Origin: DASZRZ01 sp963732925 | Lineage (GTDB): Bacteria > Acidobacteriota > Terriglobia > Terriglobales > Acidobacteriaceae | DNA length: 64,000 nt | Direction of reading: 5' to 3' | NCBI GenBank assembly: GCA_963732925.1 | Contig: CAVTBJ010000014.1 | Span: 1-64,000, forward strand | Part shown: positions 16,867-25,726 of the stretch, one piece after another | Numbering within the stretch: position 1 is the stretch's first letter | How the letters are laid out: every line of letters begins with the position of its first letter | The notes under the pieces: generated by a model | Database searches by the model: none | What the model was told of the DNA's origin: nothing | What the model saw: the letters and a program-made list of their open reading frames with translations, nothing else | Program-made: the position numbers and the translations under genes

Positions 16867-17284
16867 AGACGGCCGTTGAAAGGTCCCGCCGGCCAGCAGA
16901 ACCGCTCTCTGCAAAGGAATGGCGCTCACCAGAATCGCTTTCAGCGTGTCATTGTCCTTGAGAGTCTTGCTTCACCTATTGTCCCAAGCCCTGAGTCCGC
17001 GAGCATCTTGCTTTGGGAAGAAGCAGACAAGCAGGAGCGGGCGGGCTTCGCTTGGGATGCTTCGCCGAACCTTGTATGGAACCGGAAATCTTGTATGGAA
17101 CCGAAAATATGGAACCGGGAAAAACAGGAGGCGGATTTCGCCGCCCTTGAGCTGGTGTGCTTCCTTGGGAAGCGATGGTGGGCCCTGGTTGACGATCTTA
17201 GAACCCTTCCGCCGGGTCAGATCGTAGCAGGGATTCCGCATATTGGGGAGCTCTCGCCGCCCCAATTATAGACGTCGTCGAAGC
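16867..17284. other. Intergenic region of 418 bp without a credible gene
   Basis: I see no frame with a start site and protein-like composition here. It holds a short tandem repeat (17071-17120) and otherwise looks like unconstrained sequence between convergent genes. Several stop-free stretches exist but have atypical, Arg/Ser/Pro-biased translations. Confidence 0.6.
17071..17120 (+). repeat. Tandem 19-bp repeat, two and a half copies
   Basis: CTTGTATGGAACCGGAAAT (17071-17089) is followed directly by CTTGTATGGAACCGAAAAT (17090-17108), one mismatch, then ATGGAACCGGGA (17109-17120). It lies in the non-coding gap. The unit length equals that of the repeat at 7780, although the sequences are unrelated. 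Confidence 0.75.
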
Positions 17285-17668
17285 TCAGTCCATCTCAAGC
17301 GCGAAAATTAGAGGCACAACAAGACATAGAGACGCCACCCATGCGGAAATCAAAATCCTCCATCTTCCCTTTCCGAAGAAAGCTAGAGTGACACTCGCCA
17401 CGAACATCCCGAAGGCAATGCGACCAGCAAACTTCCAGATTCCCGGAGCCGGTGACATTCCATGCGGGCTACCACCGTTGTGAAACCATGAGAAAAAGAA
17501 AATTAGCTCCAGCAAGGTTGCTAAGCTAGCCAGCAATAATGCGCTGGCTCCGGAATATGACCTCCATCGCGGCGTTTGTGCATCACCTGCCCCGTGAATA
17601 AATCGTCGCCACGCGGCTACAAGCAGGGCGCTCGGTATCAGAAAAAGTACAAACGCGACGATGGACAT
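17285..17668 (-). CDS. Four-helix membrane protein of unknown function
   Basis: A 127-residue protein starting at ATG 17668. Hydrophobic segments lie at about residues 2-19 (SIVAFVLFLIPSALLVAAW), 42-62 (SALLLASLATLLELIFFFSW), 78-97 and 104-123, separated by short polar loops. I recognise no family. It follows the 17708-18130 gene on the same strand by 39 bp, so the two are probably co-transcribed. Its base composition is less GC-rich than its neighbours, as is that of its partner, which may indicate a more recently acquired pair. Confidence 0.65.
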   Translation of the reverse strand: MSIVAFVLFLIPSALLVAAWRRFIHGAGDAQTPRWRSYSGASALLLASLATLLELIFFFSWFHNGGSPHGMSPAPGIWKFAGRIAFGMFVASVTLAFFGKGRWRILISAWVASLCLVVPLIFALEMD

Positions 17669-17707
17669 AGGCGAGATACCCGACTTGAGTATATCTATTG
17701 CCAGACT

Positions 17708-18130
17708 TTATGTTTGCGGAGATCGTCGATTTGAAAGCGAAGCCCACTCGTTCTCCGTCACGAAATATGCTACGAATACTAAGTCTCTCTTGGGACTGAT
17801 TTGCACCGACCAATTTGACGTCTCTCTTGTGAAGTTCGTATCAGAGACCAGGTGCCGGAATGCGTCGAGGACCTCCGAGCAAGAGCGATGCACATAATTC
17901 AGCCAAGATTCGCTGGTCGCGCGCTCCCCACTATCGGCGTTGAGCCAATACATTTCGCACGTAGAGCCATCTTCCAACCTGAACTGAAACTGCCCTCCTA
18001 AACAGGCGTAGCCGTTAGCTTCAGCCCTCGCAACAGCTTGTGGAAACGAGGAAAGACTCCAGCCGTACTCATTACCTCGCAGTGTCGCGCCTTCCAACAC
18101 ATCCGGTGGAAGTGTGCCATCGACTGGCAT
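17708..18130 (-). CDS. Soluble protein of unknown function
   Basis: A 140-residue protein from ATG 18130, with AGGGAGA ideally placed upstream; longer in-frame starts lack such a site. The sequence begins MPVDGTLPPDVLEGATLRGN and contains a region with Glu, Trp and Tyr residues (CEMYWLNADSGERATSESWL) typical of small single-domain proteins such as immunity-type proteins. No family was recognised. It is the first gene of a probable pair with the membrane protein gene downstream, and the tRNA-Arg gene is upstream on the same strand. Confidence 0.65.
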   Translation of the reverse strand: MPVDGTLPPDVLEGATLRGNEYGWSLSSFPQAVARAEANGYACLGGQFQFRLEDGSTCEMYWLNADSGERATSESWLNYVHRSCSEVLDAFRHLVSDTNFTRETSNWSVQISPKRDLVFVAYFVTENEWASLSNRRSPQT

Positions 18131-18253
18131 AGGTTCTCCCTTGCGGCCCAATGCTACTTTACCTGCTCGTCCAGTGCGGCAGAACACCGAAGCACAGGCA
18201 GTGTTCTGGCGGAAGATAGTCATCGCGTTCTGCGCCGGGCCAAAACAGGGGAA

Positions 18254-18330
18254 TGGTAGCCCTGGGGTGACTCGAACACCCGACCAACGGTTTAGGAAAC
18301 CGCTGCTCTATCCATCTGAGCTACAGGGCC
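18254..18330 (-). tRNA. tRNA-Arg (anticodon CCT)
   Basis: 77 nt, with the 3' CCA encoded. On the minus strand the acceptor arm GGCCCTG pairs with CAGGGCT (one G-T pair). The D arm is GCTC...GAGC. The anticodon stem GCGGT/ACCGT holds loop TTCCTAA, so the anticodon is CCT and it reads AGG. The T arm GGGTG/CACCC encloses TTCGAGT. All four arms fold without gaps. The next 296 bp on the plus side, up to the cyclase gene, hold no gene that I can support. Confidence 0.97.
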
Positions 18331-18626
18331 ACAGAGTTTAGCCTCATTATCGCACGTCAATTTGCAGTGTCGGAGCCTTGAGCCGTGACAACGTTCCCGC
18401 CCGTTGAGCTGCCCTCACCGCCGGGGAAGTCCTCTTAGCGCACGCTCCCACGGAAGCGACGCGAATGTGCCCCGATCCACAAACCAACTCGGAATGGGTC
18501 ATCGCAACAGAGGCGAACCGGGACCGCGGTGCGAAGCCCTAAGGCGGAGCGTCCACCGTCCACGCAGCCGCTGCAAGAAATGCCATGGAACTTCGTTGCA
18601 AAGGGCGATAGTCTGGGCCTGCCATT

Positions 18627-19382
18627 ATGCGCCGATGCTCTTTCGTCCTGTACCTGTTACTGGTTTCGTCTGTCATCCTGCTGGCCGACGATAGCTACCG
18701 CGTCCTTCATACCTACCCGCACGATCCCAATGCCTACACCCAGGGACTGATCTACGAAGACGGTCATTTGTACGAGAGCACGGGCCTTTCCGGCCGTTCC
18801 TCGCTCCGGGAGGTCGATCTGCAGACGGGCAAGGTGATTCGGGAACATGATCTGCCCAGTCAATATTTCGGCGAAGGCCTCACCAACTGGGGCAATACGC
18901 TTGTCCAGCTCACCTGGCAATCCCACACAGGCTTCGTCTACGACCGCGCCACGTTTCACCTGATCCGCACGTTCCACTACTCCGGCGAAGGCTGGGGCCT
19001 TACACAGGATGGTCATAACCTTATCCTGAGCGACGGCACCTCCAGCCTGCGCTTTCTCGATCCGCAGACCTTCCAGCAGGTACGCAGCTTGCCGGTGACG
19101 GACCACGGAAAAGCGGTCCAGCAGATCAACGAACTGGAATACGTCCGTGGCGAGGTCTACGCAAATATCTGGTTCTCCAACAGGATTGCGCGCATATCAC
19201 CGAAAACCGGCCACGTGCTCGGGTGGATCGATCTCACCGGCATCATTCCGGTTGTGGAGATTCGTAATGACAATTCGGTTCTCAACGGTATTGCCTGGGA
19301 TGCCGGCGGGGATCGCCTCTTTGTCACGGGAAAGCTTTGGCCAAAGCTCTTTGAGATTCGCATAACGCCATCCGCTCACTAA
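18627..19382 (+). CDS. Glutaminyl-peptide cyclotransferase (glutamine cyclotransferase)
   Basis: Converts N-terminal glutamine of peptides or free glutamine to pyroglutamate. The 251-residue protein has a signal peptide (MRRCSFVLYLLLVSSVILLA) and then a five-bladed propeller of the plant/bacterial QC family. Characteristic stretches are HDPNAYTQGLIYEDGHLYES, YFGEGLTNWGN, YSGEGWGLTQDG, INELEYVRGEVYANIWFSN and VLNGIAWDAGGDRLFVTGK. ATG start at 18627. It acts in the periplasm or outside the cell, possibly protecting exported proteins from aminopeptidases. It is monocistronic. Confidence 0.95.
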   Translation: MRRCSFVLYLLLVSSVILLADDSYRVLHTYPHDPNAYTQGLIYEDGHLYESTGLSGRSSLREVDLQTGKVIREHDLPSQYFGEGLTNWGNTLVQLTWQSHTGFVYDRATFHLIRTFHYSGEGWGLTQDGHNLILSDGTSSLRFLDPQTFQQVRSLPVTDHGKAVQQINELEYVRGEVYANIWFSNRIARISPKTGHVLGWIDLTGIIPVVEIRNDNSVLNGIAWDAGGDRLFVTGKLWPKLFEIRITPSAH

Positions 19383-19510
19383 AGCGCGGCGGACTCGGCA
19401 GTGCCGGTTTCTTCAGGCGGTACGAACTCCCCCGGCTCCGTGCCCCTAATCTCTGCTAACATTTCCGCTTTCATGGCGGGTCGCCCACTCACCTCCCAAG
19501 GAGAATGGAC

Positions 19511-20004
19511 ATGAGCAACGTCACATTGAAGGTGAACGGCACAGCGCACACGCTGGATGTCGAGCCTTCCACTCCACTCCTCTATATCCTGCGCAACGAT
19601 CTCGGACTGCGGGGTCCGCGCTTCGGCTGCGGACTCGGCCAGTGCGGTGTGTGCACGGTCATCATCAACGGCCAGGCGACCCGCTCCTGCATTACGCCGG
19701 TCTCGGCGGTTCAGAGCGAGATCACGACGCTGGAAGGGCTCTCCGACGAACGGCGAAGCTCCATCCGCTGCAGCAGGCATGGATCGACGAGCAGGTGCCG
19801 CAGTGCGGCTACTGCCAGAACGGCCAGATCATGACCGCCAAGGCGCTGCTGGACAAGAACCCCAACCCCACCGACGCCGAGATCCGCGACGGCATGGCCA
19901 CGGACGCCTGTGCCGCTGCATGACCTACTACCGCATCCAGGCGGCGATCAAGCGGGCGGCGCAAGCCATGCGCGGATGCCAGCCAGCCACCGGGCAGGAG
20001 GTGA
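19511..20004 (+). pseudogene. [2Fe-2S] subunit of a molybdenum hydroxylase (IorA-like), frameshifted
   Basis: Electron-transfer subunit of a xanthine-dehydrogenase-family enzyme. The N-terminal plant-type ferredoxin has FGCGLGQCGVCTV and a fourth Cys in RSC. The helical domain has CGYCQNGQIM and LCRC. The ATG at 19511 is chosen because AAGGAG lies seven bases upstream. The frame is broken by apparent one-base deletions near 19753 and 19905, and a third near 19985 would restore a TGA at 20002-20004, just after which AGGAGGTGA serves the next gene. Every cluster ligand survives, so the product looks functional apart from the indels; a sequence error is more likely than decay. Confidence 0.85.
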
Positions 20005-20009
20005 AGCGC

Positions 20010-22416
20010 ATGACCGCTCAGCCAACTTCCGCAACCGGTCGAGCAAATGCTGGAGCAGCGCGCCGCGCGCCCCGCAGGGACTTCCTGAAGGGCGCGGGCG
20101 TGCTCGTGGTGAGCTTCAGCGTCGCTGGCAGCGGCGCCGTTCTGCCCGCGGCGTGGCGCAGAGCTCGGCGGCGGCGCACGGCCGCGGGCCGTATCCCGAT
20201 CCCGATTTTCGCCAGCTCGATTCCTGGATCGTCGATCCACCGGACAACACCGCCACCTTCTACGTCGGCAAGACCGACCTGGGCCAGGGCACGGGCACCG
20301 CGTTCCGGCAGATGATGTGCGACGAGCTGGACATCGCCTATCGACAAGACCAGCCTGGTCATGGGCAGCACCGACATCACCGTCGATCAGGGCGGCTCCG
20401 GCGGCTCGGACGCCATCGAGCGCGACGGCTGGCCCATGCGGCGCGTGGCCGCCGAGGCCCGGCGCGTGCTGCTGGAACTGGCGTCGGAGCACTCTGGGCG
20501 TGCCGGTCGATGAGCTCGCCGTCGCCAGGCGCGGTGATCAGCCTGACCAGTCCGATCCGCCGCGAAAGATGACCTACGGCGAGCTGGTTGGCGGCAGGGC
20601 GCTTCAACGTCACGCTCACCGGCAGCAACATCGATGCCACCACCGGCGTGGCCGAAGGTCAAGCCGGTGCAGGAGCTCAAGCTCGTCGGCCAGTCGCTTC
20701 CCCGCTACGACATTCCCGGCAAGGTGGACGGGTCGCTGCAAGTGGGCCGTGGACGTGAAGCTTCCCGGCATGGTGCATGCCCGTAACGTGAAGCCGCCGT
20801 TTGCCGGCGCCAAGCTCGTCCGCATGGACGAATCTTCCGTGCGCGACGTGCCCGGCTTCGTCAAGGTCGTGCAGCAAGGGCAACTATGTCGCCGTGGTTT
20901 GCGAGCGCGAGGAGCAGGCCATCCAGGCCGCGCGGACAGCTGAAGGTGGAGTGGCAGAAGCCCGCGACGGCGCCCTTCCCCAGCTCCGAACGACCTGTTC
21001 ACCTTCATGCGGAGCGCCACGCCCGACGTCCGGCCGCCAGCCGCGAGAACGTGAGGGCGACCCGGACGGGGCGTTCGCCAGCGCCGCGAAGGTGGTCGAG
21101 CGCCGAATACGATGTGCCCTTCCAGGGCCACACCGCCATCGGCCCGGCGCATGCCACTGGCCGATCCGTCCAACGGCCAGATGACCATCTACTCCAATGA
21201 CATGAAGTCCTACGGCATGCGCAACGGCGTGGCCAAGTTCCTCGACATGCCGCGCGAGAACGTGCGCGTGGTCTGGATGGATGGCCCGCAGGGCTACGGC
21301 CGCACCGCCGCCGATGACGCCGGCTTTGAAGCGGCGTTTCTGGCAAAGGAGCTTGGCCGCCCGGTGCGCGTGCAGTGGATGCGCGAGGAGGAGACCGCCT
21401 GGGATACCAAGGGCCCGCGCCTATGCTATCAAGCTGCGCGGCGGACTGGATGCCAGCGGGCACCTGACGGCGCTGGAATACGACGCTCGCGCCGCCGACC
21501 ACAACCACCTGGGCTACAACGAGCCGGACACCGTGCTGATCGCCCAGCTCATGCGGGCATGCGGACAACCGCACGCCCGGTCGCGGCAGCGCCGCTACTC
21601 CCCCGATGACAAGTACGCCATCCCCAACCGGCGCGTCGCACGCAGGTCGTGGGCCTGCCGCTGGTGTTTGAAACGCCACTGCGCACCGGCAACCTGCGCG
21701 ATCCCAACGGCCCGCAGGTGACCTTCGCATGCGAGTCGTTCATCGACGAGCTGGCGGCCGCGGCCAAAGCCGATCCCGTGGAGTTCCGCCTCCGGCTGCT
21801 TGCCGCCTCCACGGAAGACGACAGCGGCTTCCGCCGGGCGCGCTCCATCGCCGTACTGAAGGCGGCGGCCAAGGCTTTCGGCTGGGACTCTCGTCCTTCC
21901 CCCAAGCCTCTCTCGAGCGGCCCCGTCCTCACCGGTCGCGGCATCGCCTATTCCTTCCGCAGCCAGACAGTAGTAGCGGACATCGCCGAGGTCGAGGTTG
22001 AACGACAAACCGGTCGTGTCTGGGTGAAGCGGCTGCTCTGCGCCCATGATTGCGGGCTGGTCGTCAATCCACTTGGCCTCCGCCACACCGTGGAAGGGGC
22101 CATGCTTCACGGGCTCAGCCGTGCCCTTTGCGAGGAAGTCACGTTCAATACGGAAATGATCACCAGCGTCGACTGGAGGTCTTCGCCCACGCTCACTCAT
22201 ACCGATGTCCCCGCCCAAATCGACGTTGTGATGGTCAACGGGGACCCCAATCCCAACCGGCCGGATCTTCCACCCTACGGAGCCGGAGAGCCGGCGACCA
22301 AGCCCCTGATGGCGGCTGTAGCCAATGCCATCTTCGACGCCACCGGAGTTCGTATCCGCCGCGTTCCCTTCCGCAAGGAGTGCGTGCTCACAGCGCTTAG
22401 GGCTGCGGGTGTGTGA
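20010..22416 (+). pseudogene. Molybdopterin-binding subunit of a molybdenum hydroxylase (IorB-like), many frameshifts
   Basis: Large catalytic subunit partnering the upstream [2Fe-2S] protein. ATG 20010 follows AGGAGGTGA. A twin-arginine signal RRDFLKGAG precedes a hydrophobic stretch, so Tat export is likely. Recognisable pieces appear in all three frames: DLGQGTGTAFRQMM, DQGGSGGSDAIE, MTYGELVGG, YDIPGKVDG, GHTAIGPAHA, MDGPQGYGRTAADDAGFEAA, PNGPQVTFACESFIDELAAA and GAGEPATKPLMAAVANAIFD. Roughly seventeen isolated single-base indels between 20148 and 21640 interrupt it, most being +1 insertions; 21649-22416 is intact. Aldehydes, isoquinolines or other heterocycles are possible substrates, but none can be named from sequence. 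Confidence 0.85.
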
Positions 22417-22538
22417 GAGTGCGGGCGGTCAAATTCCCCAGATCGACGGTCGCTTCTGCGACTCGAAATGGAGGCTAGCGCGCGGATGCCCAGCCGGAAG
22501 ACTTGGGACGCCGTTTCGCGACTGAGAAGTTGGGTTGC

Positions 22539-22775
22539 TCAACAGGGTACTGTGCTGTCGTCCTGTTCCTGCAAGTCGCGCTCACAGACAAAAAACACGT
22601 GCCCCTCACGGCACAGGTAGGCAGCCAGACCACGGCTTTCGGCGGAATGCACGCCGCCCTGCGCAGTCCGGATTTCAAGGTTGGAAAGCAGCAGCTTCAC
22701 ATACCCGGCACAGCACAGAGGGCAAAACAGCGGCTCTCGCGCCAGCACCCGGCACGGGCTTTTCATCCGGCTCAT
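22539..22775 (-). CDS. Small Cys-containing protein (zinc-ribbon-like)
   Basis: A 78-residue protein from ATG 22775, which overlaps the PilZ-protein TGA (ATGA overlap), so translation is coupled. FCPLCCAG at about residues 17-24, and later YLCREGHVFFVCERDL, give a likely four-Cys metal site. No named family was recognised. It is the second gene of a two-gene operon with PilZ, suggesting that it works in or near c-di-GMP signalling or simply shares its regulation. Confidence 0.7.
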   Translation of the reverse strand: MSRMKSPCRVLAREPLFCPLCCAGYVKLLLSNLEIRTAQGGVHSAESRGLAAYLCREGHVFFVCERDLQEQDDSTVPC

Positions 22776-23125
22776 GGATTTTCCTGTCCCACAAACGTCA
22801 GTCCCCAGAAGGTTGCGCCGGTTCTGCTGTCCATGAACTCCACGCCATACTGTTTGAGGGTGCTCCCTCGCTGCGTACCGCTCACCACCCGTGCCATCGC
22901 CTGTTCGCGCTTGGGATTGGTAAGCAGCACATGCGAGCCAATCTTTACTTCCCGGTCGCCTGAAACCAGCGCCCCGTAGCGGTTGAGGTTGGTTGCCGTT
23001 GCCCGAAACGGATTCGGGTCGGCGGAAGGGTCCGCAGGCGCCACCTGGATTTGTATCGGAATCTTCAGGCGCTGGCTGCGGCGCTTTCCCAGCACCTGCT
23101 CGCGGACGAAGGGCGTTTGGCTCAT
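22772..23125 (-). CDS. PilZ-domain protein (putative c-di-GMP receptor)
   Basis: A 117-residue single PilZ domain. The basic motif KRRSQRLKIPIQIQV supplies the RxxxR arm, and TNLNRYGALV supplies the second arm in place of the usual (D/N)xSxxG, with Asn instead of Ser. The beta-barrel core continues with GSHVLLTNP, MARVV and YGVEFM. Such domains bind cyclic di-GMP to control motility, polysaccharide or stalk functions; the Asn substitution may weaken binding. ATG at 23125. It is the first gene of an overlapping pair with a Cys-rich small protein. Confidence 0.9.
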   Translation of the reverse strand: MSQTPFVREQVLGKRRSQRLKIPIQIQVAPADPSADPNPFRATATNLNRYGALVSGDREVKIGSHVLLTNPKREQAMARVVSGTQRGSTLKQYGVEFMDSRTGATFWGLTFVGQENP

Positions 23126-23520
23126 GCTCCTATAAGAAATTGCCCAGCCTGATTGCTCAATCTTACGGACGTTAGCTACGATGCCTTAAGTAACCCCTTT
23201 CCTTCCCATCGATAGGCAACATTCTTGCAACAGCGGAGTGCCACAATTTGGCAATGGAGCTCGTAACTCTCCGCTGGGGAATCAGTTCCGCTGTCCCATG
23301 TTTCTGGTAGCCATCTTGCATCCCGTAACCGGTGCCTGGCGACAGCCTCACTCGGGGATCTCACGCGGCCCGGTGCGTTGTTGCCAGCCCTCCCCCCAGC
23401 TTTCAAAACGGGGGGAATAGCGACCCGGATCCGGGGTCTCGGTGCTGCGTGCAACGTTTCGTCGCCGGAAACCGGTGAACAGATCGGCGCGAACTTCTTT
23501 CCAGCAGAGGAGGAGCTCCA
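23126..23520. other. 395-bp region without a gene
   Basis: It separates the minus-strand PilZ operon from a plus-strand small gene and should hold both promoters. A stop-free minus-strand frame overlaps it, but its translation (many Arg, Ser, Trp and Cys) and its overlap with the next gene argue against coding. No riboswitch or other known RNA was recognised. Confidence 0.5.
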
Positions 23521-23739
23521 GTGTTCGCAGAGTTCATCCAGGCGCTTTTCGGTTGCTCGCACACCCATTCCAGCTTTCCCATCACCATCAGAGGACGCCG
23601 GGAAGCGGGATCCGCAACTTACATCGTATGTCTGGATTGCGGCAGGGAATTTTCCTATGACTGGGAGGCAATGAAGATGGCGCCAGCGCGCGGCAATGGC
23701 GCGGCGCGTGGAGCGGCAAATTCCGAAGTGAAAATCTAA
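23521..23739 (+). CDS. Small CxxC protein of unknown function
   Basis: A 72-residue protein from GTG 23521, with GAGGAGGAG upstream at good spacing. CSHTHSSFPITIRGRR and TYIVCLDCGREFSYDWEAMK contain Cys and His residues that could bind one zinc ion (the first C-x-H-x-H and a later CLDC). This looks like a small zinc-ribbon regulator. Similar short proteins are common in this phylum and have no name. The next 270 bp downstream hold two further small genes on the same strand. Confidence 0.7.
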   Translation: MFAEFIQALFGCSHTHSSFPITIRGRREAGSATYIVCLDCGREFSYDWEAMKMAPARGNGAARGAANSEVKI

Positions 23740-23765
23740 GAAAGTTATTTCCAAATCACGCAACT

Positions 23766-23954
23766 ATGGACAAACTATTCATATCGGATTCAGTTTCAGA
23801 GCAGATGGCTTTTCTGCTGTACTCCGCCCGCAGGTTCGACATGCTTGCCGTTGAAGCTGAGAACTCGAAGACCGTGGAAAAACTGCTTTTGTTTTCCCGA
23901 ATCCTCCGCAACGTAGTTCTTGCGGCCGATGAGTTGGTGAGGGAACAACCCTAG
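23766..23954 (+). CDS. Possible 62-residue protein
   Basis: From ATG 23766 the frame gives MDKLFISDSVSEQMAFLLYS and a helical remainder ending LAADELVREQP. The composition is protein-like, and the gene would lie between two other small genes on the same strand. However, no clear ribosome-binding site precedes the ATG and no family is recognised, so it may be spurious. Confidence 0.35.
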   Translation: MDKLFISDSVSEQMAFLLYSARRFDMLAVEAENSKTVEKLLLFSRILRNVVLAADELVREQP

Positions 23955-24008
23955 GCCCGTAGATTGGCCGCCCTCGACAATTTCCTTTCACTTGCGAGCG
24001 GGGAAGGA

Positions 24009-24233
24009 ATGAAGAATCTCTACGTTCTACTGAACCAGAAAGAAGAAGACCTGCGGCAGTTGCAGGCCGAGATCGAAGCCCTTCGAACAACGCTGCGCCT
24101 CATAGGGGAACGGGCCCTGCCATGCGGCGACGCGGGGCCGTTGCTTTCGCCAAACTCTGAGTCCATTCCATCCTCCGCCTCGCAGGCTTTGCGGCTGGCG
24201 GGCTATATCTCCAAATCGATATCCCTGGGCTGA
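24009..24233 (+). CDS. Small coiled-coil protein of unknown function
   Basis: A 74-residue protein from ATG 24009, with GGGAAGG upstream. The first 40 residues (MKNLYVLLNQKEEDLRQLQA...) form a helix with Leu at heptad positions, followed by a Ser/Pro-rich tail. Proteins with this start, an LYVLLxQKExDL...EVEALR pattern, recur in acidobacterial genomes from memory and are unnamed. No catalytic residues were seen. It precedes the DUF2207 gene by about 150 bp. Confidence 0.6.
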   Translation: MKNLYVLLNQKEEDLRQLQAEIEALRTTLRLIGERALPCGDAGPLLSPNSESIPSSASQALRLAGYISKSISLG

Positions 24234-24380
24234 AACAACTCGGTTCAATGCATTTCACGGCCGGGGAAATCCGCAACATACCCAGGGGCTGCGGCGGGCT
24301 GGAGTTCTTTCCGTCGCCAGCCGGTTGGGGTTCCCGGCGGCTCACTCCCGCGACTGCTTTGCTTGTGATACAAGGCGCTC

Positions 24381-25478
24381 ATGATGAGCGGAGTCGGCCT
24401 CTCCGGAGCAATCACCAGTGCGTGGATATTTCTGTTCCCGGGAATGGTCTTTCTGTACTTTCTCGTCGTTTGGGGAAAAGTCGGCCGCGACCCAAAGCCC
24501 GGCGCCGAGGTAACACAGTATGGCCCGCCGAACGGGCTCTCGCCGGCTACTGTGCGCTTCATTCTCACCGGCGGCAGCGACCACAAGTCTCTGGCCGCAG
24601 TTCTCGCCTCCCTGGCCAGCAAACAGGCCATTTCCATCGAGCTGCGGCAGGACTGCTATCGCATCACACGCGAGCAGGGCCCGCCACTTCTATCGCTTGC
24701 TCCGGAAGAAGCCACAATCCTCGACCTTTTATTTGTTCCTACCGGAAACTCCAGGGATTCGCAGGACCCGCAAACGCGGCCGGGGCCGGACCCGCGCCAG
24801 GATCCCGGCGTCGCTTATCTCAGGCCCGAGAACACAACTCGAAACTCGGCACTGGTAACGGCCATTCAAGGATCACTCAGCAAGCAATTGGGCGGGGTCT
24901 ACTTCAGCTGGAACGCCGGCTGGACCATGGTTGGGGTTGCGATTTCCATAGCCGGAGCCCTGGCCGTGGCCGCTGTCACTCCTTCACGCGATTCGCTCGT
25001 GTTTCTCACGCTCTGGTTTCTTCTGTTCAGCCTGCTCGTCGGAATGATCTTCCTGACCAATGTAATGCCTGCCTTGCGGGATGCTGCGGCAGGACGGCTC
25101 GCCCTGCGCGGCATTCTCAGCACGTTGCTCGGATTAGCGGTTTTCACTGCCATGCCCGGATTCGTGCTCTACAAGATCGGGGAGGCATCGAATTGGACCT
25201 TTATCGCGATGCTCCTTGCGCTGCTTCTCACCAATCTCGGGTGGGGCAGTGTGATGCCCTCCATGACCTCTCGTGGCTGTCTCGTGCTGCAACAAATTCG
25301 CGGGTTCAAGAACTATCTGCAGGCCGTGGAACAGGACCGCATGGACGTCCTGAACCATCCCGGTTGCGCGCCTCAACTGCTCAATCAAGACCTGGCATAC
25401 ATGATTGCCCTGGACCTAAAAGAGGCCTGGGGCGACCACCTGTGCGGTACCTTTTTCGCAACCACCCGGTCCCGGTAA
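24381..25478 (+). CDS. DUF2207-like membrane protein, lacking the usual N-terminal domain
   Basis: A 365-residue protein with membrane helices near residues 10-31 and several between about 180 and 295. The cytoplasmic part begins with YGPPNGLSPATVRFIL and contains SLAAVLASLASKQAISIE. After the last helices comes GFKNYLQAVEQDRMDVLNHP. Both segments match the conserved core of DUF2207 proteins. The large N-terminal extracytoplasmic domain common in that family is absent, since the start ATG (24381 or 24384) is close to the first helix. The function is unknown. Confidence 0.8.
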   Translation: MMSGVGLSGAITSAWIFLFPGMVFLYFLVVWGKVGRDPKPGAEVTQYGPPNGLSPATVRFILTGGSDHKSLAAVLASLASKQAISIELRQDCYRITREQGPPLLSLAPEEATILDLLFVPTGNSRDSQDPQTRPGPDPRQDPGVAYLRPENTTRNSALVTAIQGSLSKQLGGVYFSWNAGWTMVGVAISIAGALAVAAVTPSRDSLVFLTLWFLLFSLLVGMIFLTNVMPALRDAAAGRLALRGILSTLLGLAVFTAMPGFVLYKIGEASNWTFIAMLLALLLTNLGWGSVMPSMTSRGCLVLQQIRGFKNYLQAVEQDRMDVLNHPGCAPQLLNQDLAYMIALDLKEAWGDHLCGTFFATTRSR

Positions 25479-25726
25479 GGGCGCCTTTCCAGAAAAGCAA
25501 GGACGCTGTGCCCACGCTCACCGGCCTTATGCAGGGCAGTTCGCGCCGGGCCTTTGCGGACCGCTCTACAAAAAAGCACTAGAAACGGTACTTTCGGGTT
25601 TTCGATCTTCGCGCGAGCCAGAGCTCCGGCACCTGGCTCCGTGCAGCGGCGGCGGGGGCCTCCAGGTTTTCAACAAGGCTTGTACGCGAACGACAAAAAC
25701 TACCCCAATTGCTGCATTGAACTGCG

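Noticed and set aside
16867..17284. Short coding frames in the gap after the esterase gene
   Set aside because: No ribosome sites and no protein-like composition; frames run through the tandem repeat.
20010..21640. Programmed frameshifting in the molybdenum hydroxylase
   Set aside because: Roughly twenty shifts of mixed sign with no slippery heptamers or common sequence cannot be programmed recoding.
23176..23763. Long minus-strand frame opposite a small plus-strand gene
   Set aside because: Its translation is rich in Arg, Ser, Trp and Cys with no domain, and the opposite strand has a better start and ribosome site.
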